Of a stretch of 64,000 nt of DNA, positions 17,884-26,900 are shown one piece after another. The translations under genes were made by a program, and so were the position numbers. Below the pieces are notes generated by a model. It did no database searches. It was not told the origin of the DNA and saw only the letters and a program-made list of their open reading frames with translations. Origin of the DNA: Bradyrhizobium sp. (lineage in GTDB: Bacteria; Pseudomonadota; Alphaproteobacteria; Rhizobiales; Xanthobacteraceae); contig NZ_JAUSLT010000121.1 of assembly GCF_030646015.1 (NCBI RefSeq), positions 1-64,000 on the forward strand, in the 5' to 3' direction. Positions within the stretch are counted from its first letter, which is position 1; the number at the start of each line of letters is the position of its first letter.

Positions 17884-19083
17884 ATGTCGAAATCGTTCAA
17901 GGTGCTGGGCCTTGCGGTGGGCGCCCTTGCGCTGACCCATCTGCCGGCCGCAGCGCAAACCAAGGTCACCAATGAAGGCATCTCGGCGACCGAGATCGTC
18001 ATCGGGACCCACCAGGACCTGTCCGGCCCGATCAAGGGCTGGGGCGTGCCGGTTTCCAACGGCATGAAGATGGCAGTGGAGGAGGTCAACGCCGCCGGCG
18101 GCGTTCATGGCCGCAAGATCAAGATGGTGCTGGAGGATTCGGGCTACGACCCGAAGCGCGCGGTGCTGGCGTCGCAGAAGATGGTCGAGCGCGACAAGAT
18201 CTTCGCGATGGTCGGCCCGATGGGCTCGCCCACCGTGCTCGCCTCGCAGGACGTTTTGTTTGACGCCGGAGTGTTGCAGCTGTTTCCGCTGACCGCGGCC
18301 GAATTCACCTTCAAGTTCGACCCGGCCAAGCCGCAGGAACGGCTGAAGTTCAACAACCTGCTGCCCTATGTCGAGAGCACCCGCGCCGCCGTCAAGTACA
18401 TGATCGAGACCAAGAACTTCAAGAAGCCCTGCATCATGCATCAGGACGACGAGTACGGAAAGAACGTGCTCGATGGCTTCACCCAGCAGCTTACCGCGAT
18501 GAAGCTGACGCCGGCCTCGGTGACCAGCTACAAGCGCGGCGTCTCCGACTTCAGCGCGCAGGTCGCCAAGATGAAGGCCGACGGCTGCGATATGGTGTTG
18601 CTCGGCACGGTGCTGCGCGAGACCATCGGAACGATGGGCGAAGCCAAGAAGCTCGGATGGGACGTGACCTTCCTCGGCGCCACGCCCACCAACGTGCTCG
18701 AAGTGCCGGCGCTCGGCAAGGAAGTGGTTGAGGGGCTCTATGCCGCTTCAGGCTTCGAAATTCCCTACGAAGACACCGCGAAGGGAAAAGTGAAGGACTG
18801 GCTCGCCAACTACAAGAAGATGTTCGGCGCCGACGCCAACACCCAGGCGATCATCGGCTACAATGCGGTGATGACGTTCGCCCATTATGCCAACAAGGCC
18901 GGCAAGGATCTGACCGGCCAGAAGATGCTCGACGCGCTGGAATCCGGCGACAAGTTCCAGGATATCTTCTCTTCGCCGCCGACCGTGTTCTCGAAGACCA
19001 ACCATCTCGCCACCACCATCACGCAGGTCCAGCAGATCAAGAAAGGCCGCTGGGTGCTGGTGAAGGAAGGCCTGATGTTCTGA
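17884..19083 (+). CDS. Branched-chain-type ABC transporter substrate-binding protein
   Basis: 399 residues. Starting at MSKSFKVLGLAVGALALTHL gives a signal peptide cleaved near AAAQT. The mature protein has the type-I periplasmic binding fold of the Leu/Ile/Val family: ISATEIVIGTHQDLSGPIKG, AVEEVNAAGGVHGRKI, DPKRAVLASQKMVERDKIFA and VGPMGSPTVLA. It is the last gene of the unit, is preceded by AGAGGAGACTGCA, and is followed by a strong terminator. Confidence 0.9.
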   Translation: MSKSFKVLGLAVGALALTHLPAAAQTKVTNEGISATEIVIGTHQDLSGPIKGWGVPVSNGMKMAVEEVNAAGGVHGRKIKMVLEDSGYDPKRAVLASQKMVERDKIFAMVGPMGSPTVLASQDVLFDAGVLQLFPLTAAEFTFKFDPAKPQERLKFNNLLPYVESTRAAVKYMIETKNFKKPCIMHQDDEYGKNVLDGFTQQLTAMKLTPASVTSYKRGVSDFSAQVAKMKADGCDMVLLGTVLRETIGTMGEAKKLGWDVTFLGATPTNVLEVPALGKEVVEGLYAASGFEIPYEDTAKGKVKDWLANYKKMFGADANTQAIIGYNAVMTFAHYANKAGKDLTGQKMLDALESGDKFQDIFSSPPTVFSKTNHLATTITQVQQIKKGRWVLVKEGLMF

Positions 19084-19108
19084 GGCCGGTTTCGCTCTGA
19101 CAAAAGAA

Positions 19109-19144
19109 GGGCTGCGCGAGACGATCGCGCAGCCCTTTTTGTTT
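19109..19144 (+). terminator. Rho-independent terminator of the liv-type operon
   Basis: An 11-bp perfect stem (GGGCTGCGCGA / TCGCGCAGCCC) with loop GACGA at 19109-19135 is followed by TTTTTTGTTT. It lies 26 bases after the binding-protein stop. On the minus strand it also has a CTTTT tract, so it could act for both directions. Confidence 0.9.
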
Positions 19145-19176
19145 GGCTTATCTGCGGAAGCCGGTACGTGCCAGAT

Positions 19177-19287
19177 GGTTCGAGACGCGCTCCTCACCAT
19201 GAGGGAGCGGAGTGCGCTGCGAGAGACCCGAGGGAGGCCCTCATCCTGAGGAGCCGCGCCGCTTCGCGCGGCGTCTCGAAGGATGGC
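19177..19287. repeat. Intergenic mosaic palindrome
   Basis: Contains TTCGAGACGCGCTCCTCA near 19178 and the partly inverted TGAGGAGC...GCGTCTCGAA ending at about 19281, with an inner CGCCGCTTCGCGCGGCG hairpin. It resembles an element I recall as frequent in Bradyrhizobium intergenic DNA. No gene is present between the terminator and 19350. Confidence 0.55.
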
Positions 19288-19349
19288 CGCGAGTCAGCCA
19301 TTGCATCCGTATTCGTGAGGCTTCCTTCGCAAGCTTCGAATCTGACTCG

Positions 19350-20279
19350 TCACTTCCTGAATATCTTCAGCCAGACATCGCCGAGGATCGCCGGCTCGCG
19401 CGGCGGCAAATAGGTGAGGCCGGCGGCCTTTGCGAGGTCCGCCATGGTGCCGGCGGCCTGCAGCTCGGTCAGCGCCTTGTTGACCGCTGTGATCAGCGCC
19501 ATGTCGCTGTCGAGGCCGACATAGCCCCGGTTGGCGCCGACCGGATAGTAATATCCGGAAGCGGCAAGTTTGGTGTCGGGATTGGCGGCGCGATGGGCGT
19601 CGAACCGGCGCAGGTCGAGCAGCGTGGCGTCGAAGTCGCCGCCCTCGAGCGCGCCCAGGAGGTCGTGGCGGCCGGGCACCAGATGCGTGATGCTGTCGAT
19701 CAGCCGGCCGTTGTCGAACGTCATCAGGATGGCGTCGCCAAGCGTCCCGCTCTCGATCGCGAGGCGCAGACCGGTGAGATCGGCGATGCCGTCAATGCGG
19801 CGGTCGCGCGCCTTCGGTCCGAGGATGACCGTGAGCGGCGCATGGATGTAAGGCTGGCTCGGGGCCAGCACGCCCAGTGCGACGCGGCGCCGGCGGTCGG
19901 CGCTGCTGCGGCCTTCGTAATCCGGCGGTTTGGCGGTCTTGACGCCGGGCGCGACCAGCGAATCCTGCGTCAGAGCATAGCTGCCGACCAGCGCGCAGCG
20001 GCCGTCGGAGAGCAGCGCGTTGGCTTCCAGCGCCGGGCTGGAATCCTCGTCGAGCTTGCTGCCGAACCACTGGACTTGGAGCGGCCGGCCGAGTTTTGCG
20101 GCGACCGCCTCGGCCAGCGCGACATCGAAGCCGGAGTCGGGGGCGCCCTTGCGGTGCGCCGACAGCGGCGGCAGATTTTCGTCGAGGCAGACCCTCAGCG
20201 GCTCGCCCGCGGCATGCGCCGGCACAATGGCGGCCGCCGTCAACACCGCGAGCGCGGATGCCGTCAGCCAGGTTCTCAT
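19350..20279 (-). CDS. MoxJ-like quinoprotein-dehydrogenase-associated periplasmic binding protein
   Basis: 309 residues from MRTWLTASALAVLTAAAIVP, a signal peptide ending at AHAAGEPLRVC. The mature part has the family-3 solute-binding fold: RVCLDENLPPLSAH, SGFDVALAEAVAAKLGRPL and a C-terminal TELQAAGTMADLAKAAG. Proteins of this type are encoded next to PQQ alcohol dehydrogenases (MoxJ/XoxJ) and are thought to help maturation or electron transfer of the dehydrogenase. The ATG overlaps the stop of the cytochrome gene (ATGA), so the two are coupled. Third gene of the minus-strand operon. Confidence 0.82.
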   Translation of the reverse strand: MRTWLTASALAVLTAAAIVPAHAAGEPLRVCLDENLPPLSAHRKGAPDSGFDVALAEAVAAKLGRPLQVQWFGSKLDEDSSPALEANALLSDGRCALVGSYALTQDSLVAPGVKTAKPPDYEGRSSADRRRRVALGVLAPSQPYIHAPLTVILGPKARDRRIDGIADLTGLRLAIESGTLGDAILMTFDNGRLIDSITHLVPGRHDLLGALEGGDFDATLLDLRRFDAHRAANPDTKLAASGYYYPVGANRGYVGLDSDMALITAVNKALTELQAAGTMADLAKAAGLTYLPPREPAILGDVWLKIFRK

Positions 20280-20632
20280 GGTGTCCTCCGGCTCGAGGCG
20301 AAGGCCCAGAGCGTCGCGATCTGCTCGTCGCTCAGAAGGTCGCCCCAGGGCGGCATTCTGTTGTTCTTGCCGAGCTTCACGGTGGTGATGAAACGATCCC
20401 TGTCGTCCGGAAACCGGCGCAGGTCGGGCGCGACGGCGCCGCCGCTCACCATGTTGGGGCCATGGCAGTGCGAGCATTTCTGCGCATAGGTGACCTTGCC
20501 CTGATCGATCTGAGCCTGATCGGCGCCAGCATTTTGTTGCGGCAGGGCGGCGGGCGTCGGCGTCTGCGCGCTTGCCGTCACGGTGACGGCGGCGAAACAC
20601 GCCGCCGTCCAGAACCAGGATCGTCTGATCAC
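20276..20632 (-). CDS. Small periplasmic class I cytochrome c partner of the PQQ dehydrogenase
   Basis: 118 residues starting at GTG (VIRRSWFWTAACFAAV), with a signal peptide cleaved near ASAQ. One haem site CSHCH lies at residues 53-57, and Met93 in NRMPPW is the probable sixth ligand. Its position eight bases after the dehydrogenase stop identifies it as the likely electron acceptor, passing electrons from PQQH2 to the respiratory chain. A longer open frame extends to 20821 but is antisense-like within the dehydrogenase and is rejected. Confidence 0.85.
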   Translation of the reverse strand: MIRRSWFWTAACFAAVTVTASAQTPTPAALPQQNAGADQAQIDQGKVTYAQKCSHCHGPNMVSGGAVAPDLRRFPDDRDRFITTVKLGKNNRMPPWGDLLSDEQIATLWAFASSRRTP

Positions 20633-20640
20633 GCGCGGCC

Positions 20641-22365
20641 CTACTGCTTCACGGCGAACACCCAGAGCGATCCGCCGGTGGGCACGCTGGCCAGCCGCTC
20701 GTCGCCTGCGAACAGGGAGTAGACGCCGCCATAGCCGCTGGTGATGGCGACATATTGCACGCCGTCCTGCTGCCATGTCACCGGCTGCCCCTCGATGCCC
20801 GATCCGGTCTGGAACTGCCACAGCTTCTTGCCGTCATTGGCATCGAAGGCTTCGAACTCGCCGGTCAGCTGGCCGGAGAACACGACGCCGCCGGCGGTCG
20901 ACAACACGCCCGAGAAACGCGGGATGGCGCTGCCCACTTCCCACTTGGACTTTCCGGTCAGGGGATCGATGGCCCTGAGATGGCCGCGCGGCTCGCCGGC
21001 GGGGGGCCATTCCCACAGATCGGTCAGGTCCATGCCGAGATACCACTCGCCGGCCTTGTAGGTCGCAGGCTCGGACTTGTAGCGGCCGCCGAACGACAGC
21101 GTGTTGGCGTAGGCGAGGCCGGTCTGCGGATTGAACGACATCGGCTCCCAGTTCTTGCCGCCGAGGATCGAGGGATACACCACCACCTTCTTGCCTTCGC
21201 GGGCCTCCTTGCTGACGTCGGTCTCGACCGGACGGCCGCTCTTCATGTCGATGCCGCTGGCCCAGTTGACCTTCACATAGGGATTGGCCGCGAGCAGTTT
21301 GCCGTTGGTGCGGTCCAGCACATAGAAGAAGCCGTTGCGGTTGGCGTCCATCAGGACCTTGGTCGGCTTGCCCTCGACAGTGATGTCGGCGAGCACCATC
21401 TCCGCGACCGCGTCATAGTCGAACGGGTTGTTCGGCGAGAACTGGTAATGCCATTTGATCTTGCCGGTCTTCGGCTCGAGTGCCAGCACCGCGCAGGTAA
21501 AGAGATTATCGCCGGGGCGCACCGCCGCGTTGAACGGCCCGGGATTGCCGACGCCCCAATAGACCGTGTTCAGCTCGGGGTCGTAGGAGCCCGTGATCCA
21601 GGTCGATCCGCCGCCGAGCTTCCAGGTGTCGCCCTTCCAGGTGTCGCCGCCGGGTTCATCGGGGCTGGGTACGGTGTAGGTACGCCACAGACGCTTGCCG
21701 GTCGCCGGATCCCATCCGTCGATGAAGCCGCGGGTGCCGAATTCGGCCCCCGAAATGCCGGTGATGACGACGCCGTCGGCGACCAGCGGCGCCACCGTCA
21801 TCGAGTAGCCTTCCTTGATGTCGGCCGCTTTCTGGCGCCAGAGCTCCTTGCCGGTCTTGGCGTCGAGCGAAATGACATGGGCGTCGAGCGTGGTGCGGAA
21901 CAGCTTGCCGTCGTGGATCGCGACGCCGCGATTGATGATGCCGCAGCATACGATCCGCGGCGTCTCCGGCGGATACTCGACCTTGGTCTTCCAGATCTGC
22001 TTGCCGGTCTTGGCGTCGACCGCCATCGTGGCGTTGTGGGTGGTGACGTAGAGGACGCCCTGGTAGACGATCGGCTGGGATTCCTCGGCCCGGTCGTCGG
22101 CCAGGCTGTAATTCCACACCGGCACCAGGTTCTTGGCGTTGTCCTTGTTGATCTGGGTGAGCGGACTGAACCGCTGCAGATTGTAGCCCATGCCGTAATT
22201 GAGCACGTTGCCGGTGTCGGTCGCGCCCTTGACCAGTTGTTCTGATGTCTGGGCGCCGGCGCCGGGCGGGGCGAGAAAAGCGAGGCCAGCGGCCAGCGCG
22301 ATGTGCTCGATCTGGATCTTGCGGAAAAACCGGCGAGTAAGAACGACGCGCGGTAAAGCTGTCAT
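20641..22365 (-). CDS. PQQ-dependent alcohol dehydrogenase with lanthanide signature
   Basis: 574 residues. The ATG at 22365 is fixed by an excellent GGGAGGTGAAT ribosome site and a signal peptide (HIALAAGLAFLAPPGAGAQT). The eight-bladed quinoprotein fold shows repeated propeller motifs (DAKTGKQIWKTK, DPATGKRLWRTY, DPLTGKSKW). Active-site residues are a vicinal Cys140-Cys141 pair, Glu208 in SGAEFG, Asn274 in GNPGPFN, and the motif PFDYDAV with catalytic Asp316 and Asp318. In XoxF/ExaF/PedH enzymes the second Asp marks lanthanide rather than calcium use; calcium MxaF has Ala there. It acts in the periplasm, oxidising an alcohol to aldehyde or acid. It heads an operon with cytochrome c and a MoxJ-like protein. 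The alcohol substrate is unknown; the absence of mxa genes argues against a classical methanol dehydrogenase system. Confidence 0.92.
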   Translation of the reverse strand: MTALPRVVLTRRFFRKIQIEHIALAAGLAFLAPPGAGAQTSEQLVKGATDTGNVLNYGMGYNLQRFSPLTQINKDNAKNLVPVWNYSLADDRAEESQPIVYQGVLYVTTHNATMAVDAKTGKQIWKTKVEYPPETPRIVCCGIINRGVAIHDGKLFRTTLDAHVISLDAKTGKELWRQKAADIKEGYSMTVAPLVADGVVITGISGAEFGTRGFIDGWDPATGKRLWRTYTVPSPDEPGGDTWKGDTWKLGGGSTWITGSYDPELNTVYWGVGNPGPFNAAVRPGDNLFTCAVLALEPKTGKIKWHYQFSPNNPFDYDAVAEMVLADITVEGKPTKVLMDANRNGFFYVLDRTNGKLLAANPYVKVNWASGIDMKSGRPVETDVSKEAREGKKVVVYPSILGGKNWEPMSFNPQTGLAYANTLSFGGRYKSEPATYKAGEWYLGMDLTDLWEWPPAGEPRGHLRAIDPLTGKSKWEVGSAIPRFSGVLSTAGGVVFSGQLTGEFEAFDANDGKKLWQFQTGSGIEGQPVTWQQDGVQYVAITSGYGGVYSLFAGDERLASVPTGGSLWVFAVKQ

Positions 22366-22608
22366 ATTCACCTCCCAACGATCTCTAGCGGATCTGTTGC
22401 GATGGTAAGTCCGCACCGAGCACGCCGTCAATCGAAGGTAGAGCGGAAGCCGCAAAAAGAGAAAATTAGTCTCGCCACAATTTCCGCCAAACGAAATGCC
22501 ACGCGCATTTCGGACGCACTGCAATATCGGGCGATGATTCAAATGCACCAACGTGCGATTGCCGTGATGTGCAAATTGCCTGGATGAAACGGAGCGGCTT
22601 GCGGCCGG

Positions 22609-23412
22609 TTACATCGGCGACGTTTCAAACCCGGCATCGCGGACCGCTTGCGACACCAGGTTGCGATCCCCGAGCACCGGCATTGGCGCCTCCTCGTAGC
22701 GTCTGACGCCGTCGCGATCGAGCACAAAGGTCGGCCGGTAGTTTCTGACCCGGGCGTCCTCGACCATCGCCATGCGGCGATTGTCCAGCGTCAGCCATTG
22801 TCCGTCCAGCCTTGCCGCGGCCACCGCGTGATCCTCGCCGCGGATGGTGTCGCGCATGATCACGATGCGCAAATCGTCGGATGAAACGCCGGCCCGCTGC
22901 AACGCAATGAATTTGGCGATGGCATAGTCTTCGCAATCTCCGGCGCCACGGGTCAGCGTCGCCAGCGGCGAGCTCCACACGTCGATCTGCCCATATTGTT
23001 CGAGGTCGCCCATCGGCCGGATCGCGAGGTTGATGGCGCGGTTGATCTCGCCGAGCCGGGCGCGGCCGCCGCGAGTCTTGCCGATGTCGACGATGGCGAG
23101 AAATTGCAGTGCTGCCGGCGAGGCGCAGCGATCGGGATCGCCTTCGCACAGCGCCAGCTGCACCATCTCATCGTCGAGGCGGCGCTGGACGCCCTGCCAC
23201 TTCGCCAGCAGTCCGCCGCCGGTGAGATGCAATGCAAACAACCCGAATGGCTCGGCGGACCGTTCGACCGGATCCGGTGTCGCCGACGCTTTCAGCGTTT
23301 CCGCCGACAGCTCCGTCGCTGGCCCGAACCAGGCCAGGGCCAAGGCAAGCATGGCAAGTATGGCGGCGCGCAACGCGCGCGAATGACCCGATATCCCCAT
23401 CTGACGCCCCAT
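22609..23412 (-). CDS. LapG-type bacterial transglutaminase-like cysteine protease (BTLCP)
   Basis: 267 residues with an N-terminal signal/anchor (ALRAAILAMLALALAWFG). The catalytic triad of the family is visible: Cys160 in GAGDCEDYA, His195 in GEDHAV and Asp210 in LTLDNRR. Asp159 and Asp162 flanking the Cys match the calcium-binding acids of LapG. LapG enzymes sit in the periplasm and cut large biofilm adhesins near their N-terminus, releasing them from the outer membrane when c-di-GMP is low. This gene lies 533 bases from, and is divergent to, a giant RTX adhesin, which makes it a candidate protease for that adhesin. No LapD receptor is in the window. Downstream on the same strand is the PQQ dehydrogenase, 243 bases away. 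Confidence 0.87.
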   Translation of the reverse strand: MGRQMGISGHSRALRAAILAMLALALAWFGPATELSAETLKASATPDPVERSAEPFGLFALHLTGGGLLAKWQGVQRRLDDEMVQLALCEGDPDRCASPAALQFLAIVDIGKTRGGRARLGEINRAINLAIRPMGDLEQYGQIDVWSSPLATLTRGAGDCEDYAIAKFIALQRAGVSSDDLRIVIMRDTIRGEDHAVAAARLDGQWLTLDNRRMAMVEDARVRNYRPTFVLDRDGVRRYEEAPMPVLGDRNLVSQAVRDAGFETSPM

Positions 23413-23945
23413 GTCCGGGCATCGGCGAGGGCTCGTTAGCCCGCTCGTGACCGGATCGTTTCGCGGGTGAGGATGGGCGGGGGAGCTTTTAGTTGACTTA
23501 AAACCGGTCCCGGGCGGCCGAAAAGCGCGAAACAGGCTGAAACCGGTCTCGTCAGTTTACGTAAAATTTTATGGATCGGCCGTGGCGGGTCGGGCTAATT
23601 CGCGGGAAATCTCACGCTACTGTTAGCTGGATCACAATGTTTGCCGGGAAACTGGCGCAGTGTTCTGCAGGGAAATGCAGGGTAAGGTCGAGCCAAGTAT
23701 CGGGTTTTATTCTATACGGTGATCTACGCAAAAGGTGCTGTTGATAGGCGCTTTGGACCCGATGAACTTGCGAAACTTTCGACCAATACTTCGAATCTTC
23801 GATGTCCCGGACGAAAGGACTCGGAATGGCGGCCCTCCGGAATGTGATTTGTGCAAGCTGGAGATGGTTTCGCATCGTTCCGCGCAGTGGTAAGCACGGT
23901 TCCATAGGCAGTATTCGTTAAATATTAACCATTTACGGTGGCGCA
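23413..23945. other. Long AT-richer intergenic region upstream of the adhesin
   Basis: 533 bases with no convincing gene. It is clearly richer in A/T than the flanks, especially 23620-23945. It contains two AAACCGGTC copies (about 23502 and 23541) and a perfect TTTACGTAAA palindrome at 23556-23565. These are candidate operator elements for the divergent LapG-type and adhesin genes. An open frame on the minus strand (23612-23905) has no ribosome site or recognisable content. Confidence 0.45.
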
Positions 23946-26900
23946 TTGAATTACGCCGGTAAATTTGGGTCGGGCACGCCAGATAATTTTTCCAGTGCCG
24001 GCTTCAAGATCGACGCGCTGGAACACCAGGGCGGCGGCGATAGCGTCACCATTCCCGATGCACATCTGTTGTTCTCCGGCGATTATTCGCGGTCGGGCGC
24101 CGACCTGATCGTTTCGGATCAGCTGCATCGCGTGGTGGTGCCGAACTATTTTCACGGCGACAAGCGTCCCACGCTGGTTTCGCCCGAGGGCGCGCCGCTC
24201 GATGCCAGCGTGATCGAGGCCATGACCGGGCACGTTCAGTATGCCCAGGCCGCGGGCACTGCTGCTGCGGCCGCCGCCAAGGTGGTCGGCCATGTCGTCA
24301 AGATGACCGGCAGCGCCAGCGTCGTGCGCAACGGCGTCACCGTCACGCTCAACAATGGCGACACCGTCCTGCAGAACGACGTCGTGCAGACCGGCAGCGG
24401 CTCCAGCGTCGGCCTCGTCATGATCGACGGCACCACCTTCAACCTCAGCGCCAACGCGCGCCTGATGCTGAACGACCTGACCTACGACGCCAGCAGCACC
24501 TCGAACTCGTCGCTGTTCACCCTGGTGCAGGGCGCGGCCAGCTTCGTCGCCGGGCAGGTCGCCAAGACCGGTGACATGAAGGTCGGCACACCTGTCGCCA
24601 CCATGGGCATTCGCGGCACCGCGGTGATTCTCGATATCTCCGCGGTCGACGGCAAGGTCTCGATCTCGGTGATCGACCAGCGCGACGGTCTGACCCATGC
24701 CGTTCAGGTCTACAACAGCCGGGGAGTCCTGATCGGAACGGTCACCAGCAACGGCTCGACGCTGACGCTGACGCCGATCGCCAACTTCGAGGTGATCGCC
24801 CAGGAGAGCAACAAGACGGTCGCGCAGATCCAGCAGGAATTCAGTATTTTCCGGGAAGCGCTGACCCTCTACGAGATCCAGAAAGCGATCGATCCGAACC
24901 TTCCGCAGCACACCGAAAACAATACCGCCAATCCGCGGCAGTATGCCGCCGCCGGCAGCACCCCGGCTAACCCGCTTGCGCCCGTCTACATTCCTGCCGG
25001 CAGCACGCCTGGCCATACAGGCGATGGACTGCCGCCTGCTACGGTCGTGCTCAACCCACCGCCTGTTCCGGGGACGCCGGGAACCACCCCGGTTCAGCCG
25101 AGCCCCATTGTCGTCACGCTCAATATTATTCCCAATATTATTCCCAATGCGCCGCTGCCCTTCGTGGTGACGCCGCCGACCGTCAACCAGATCTCGGGGC
25201 CGGGCGGCGACCATTTCGGCCCGGTCATGAGCGCCGACGGGCAGTACATCGTCTACGACCCCGATGGCTCGATCTTCCTCTACAATCACCAGACCCACAC
25301 CACGATCACGGTCGCCGAGGCGGGCAACGGCTTCAGCTACAGCGGCCAGACCATCAGCGCCGACGGCCGCTACGTCGTGTTCCAGGGCACTAACGGCACC
25401 CAATCTTACGTCTACATCTACAACAACGATCCCACCGACTCCGCGCACTATCAGCAAACGACCCAGCTCGCCGCCGGCGGCGCGCCCACGGTGTCAGGCG
25501 ACGGCAGCAGGATCGCCATCGAGCACGGCGGCAACGGCATCGGAATCTACGATCCCCAGGGCCACGTGACCGCCACCATCACGGCGGCCGCGATCGGCGA
25601 GACCGGGTCGGTGTGGCTGCCGGCGATCAGCGCCGACGGCCATCTGATCGCGTTCTGGCAGACCGATGCGGCAACGCCGGGCGGCTCTGGCCATCTGTTC
25701 GTCTATGATCTCACGACCGGCACCGCCACCGAGATCGCCAGCACCGCCACCGACGCCGGCAACGCCGCGGCTTCGTTCAGCGCCGACGGCCGCTATGTCG
25801 TCTATCAAAGCGACGCGCCGGGTGGCCATTCGGAAATCTATCTCTATGATCTCTCCCTCGGGCAGGTCGTGTTCCACACCGCCAATGCGTCGGGCGCCAG
25901 CTACCATCCGGTGATCAGCCCGGACGGCAATTTCATCATCTTCGCCAGCGACGCCGAGCTGGCGGGCGACGGCAATGCCGTCACCGATACCTATGTCGTT
26001 GACGTCAGCGATCCCAATAACCCCATCTACCGCCGGGTTTCGAACCTCGCCAACGGCAACCAGCCCGACGGCAACGCCAATCTCGGCGCGACCATCAGCG
26101 CCGGCGGCCTGTACATTGCGTTCGCCAGCAGCGCCGCGCCCGGCACCGGCGATATTTTTCTCGCCGATCCGACCTCGGGCCGCAGTGCGATCATCCAGGA
26201 ACGCGCGAACTCGCCGGCCATCCTCACCGCAAGCGGCGTCATCGACCTGACCGGCGATCACAACGGCGCCACGCTCAGCGTGGCGAATCCGAACGGCAGG
26301 TTCACCGCATCGTTCAATGCCCAGGGCGACATCGTCTGGAGCTTCAGCGAGCCGAAGTCCGATTTCGCCGCACTGCTGCCCGGCCAGAAAGTGACGCAGG
26401 ATTTCGTCATCCTGCTGACCAACGACAGCGGCACGACGCAGATTCCGGTCCGGGTGGTGGTCTACGATGCGGATCTGCCGGTGACCTTTGCGGTGGCCAA
26501 CCCCGGCACCATCGCCGGCGACAACAACGACAACACGCTGACCGGCACCGCCGACAACGACATCCTGCAGGGTTTTGGTGGCGACGACACCCTCAACGGT
26601 CTCGCCGGGTTCGACCGCGCCGTCTACACCGATGCGACCGGCGGCATCACCGTCGATCTCGCCGCGGGAACCGTGACCGGCCAGGGTATCGGCGCCGACA
26701 CGCTGATCGGGATCGAGGCGATCCAGGGCAGCAATTTCGCCGATCATTATTCGGCCGCGGGCTTCACCGGCTCTTCCGGCCTGCCCGGCGTGCCCACAGG
26801 CTTCAACTCCTTCGAAGGCATGGCCGGCGACGACATCATCACCGGCAACGTCAATGTGCAGGGCCAGGCGCTGACGCGGATTTCCTATGCCAGCGCCAGT

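Noticed and set aside
23612..23905. 97-residue minus-strand frame upstream of the adhesin
   Set aside because: No ribosome site, no recognisable fold, and situated in a presumptive regulatory region.
24246..24257. QAAG at adhesin residues 101-104 as LapG cleavage site
   Set aside because: It precedes the retention-like module, so cutting there would not follow the LapA layout; AAAG at 334-337 fits better.
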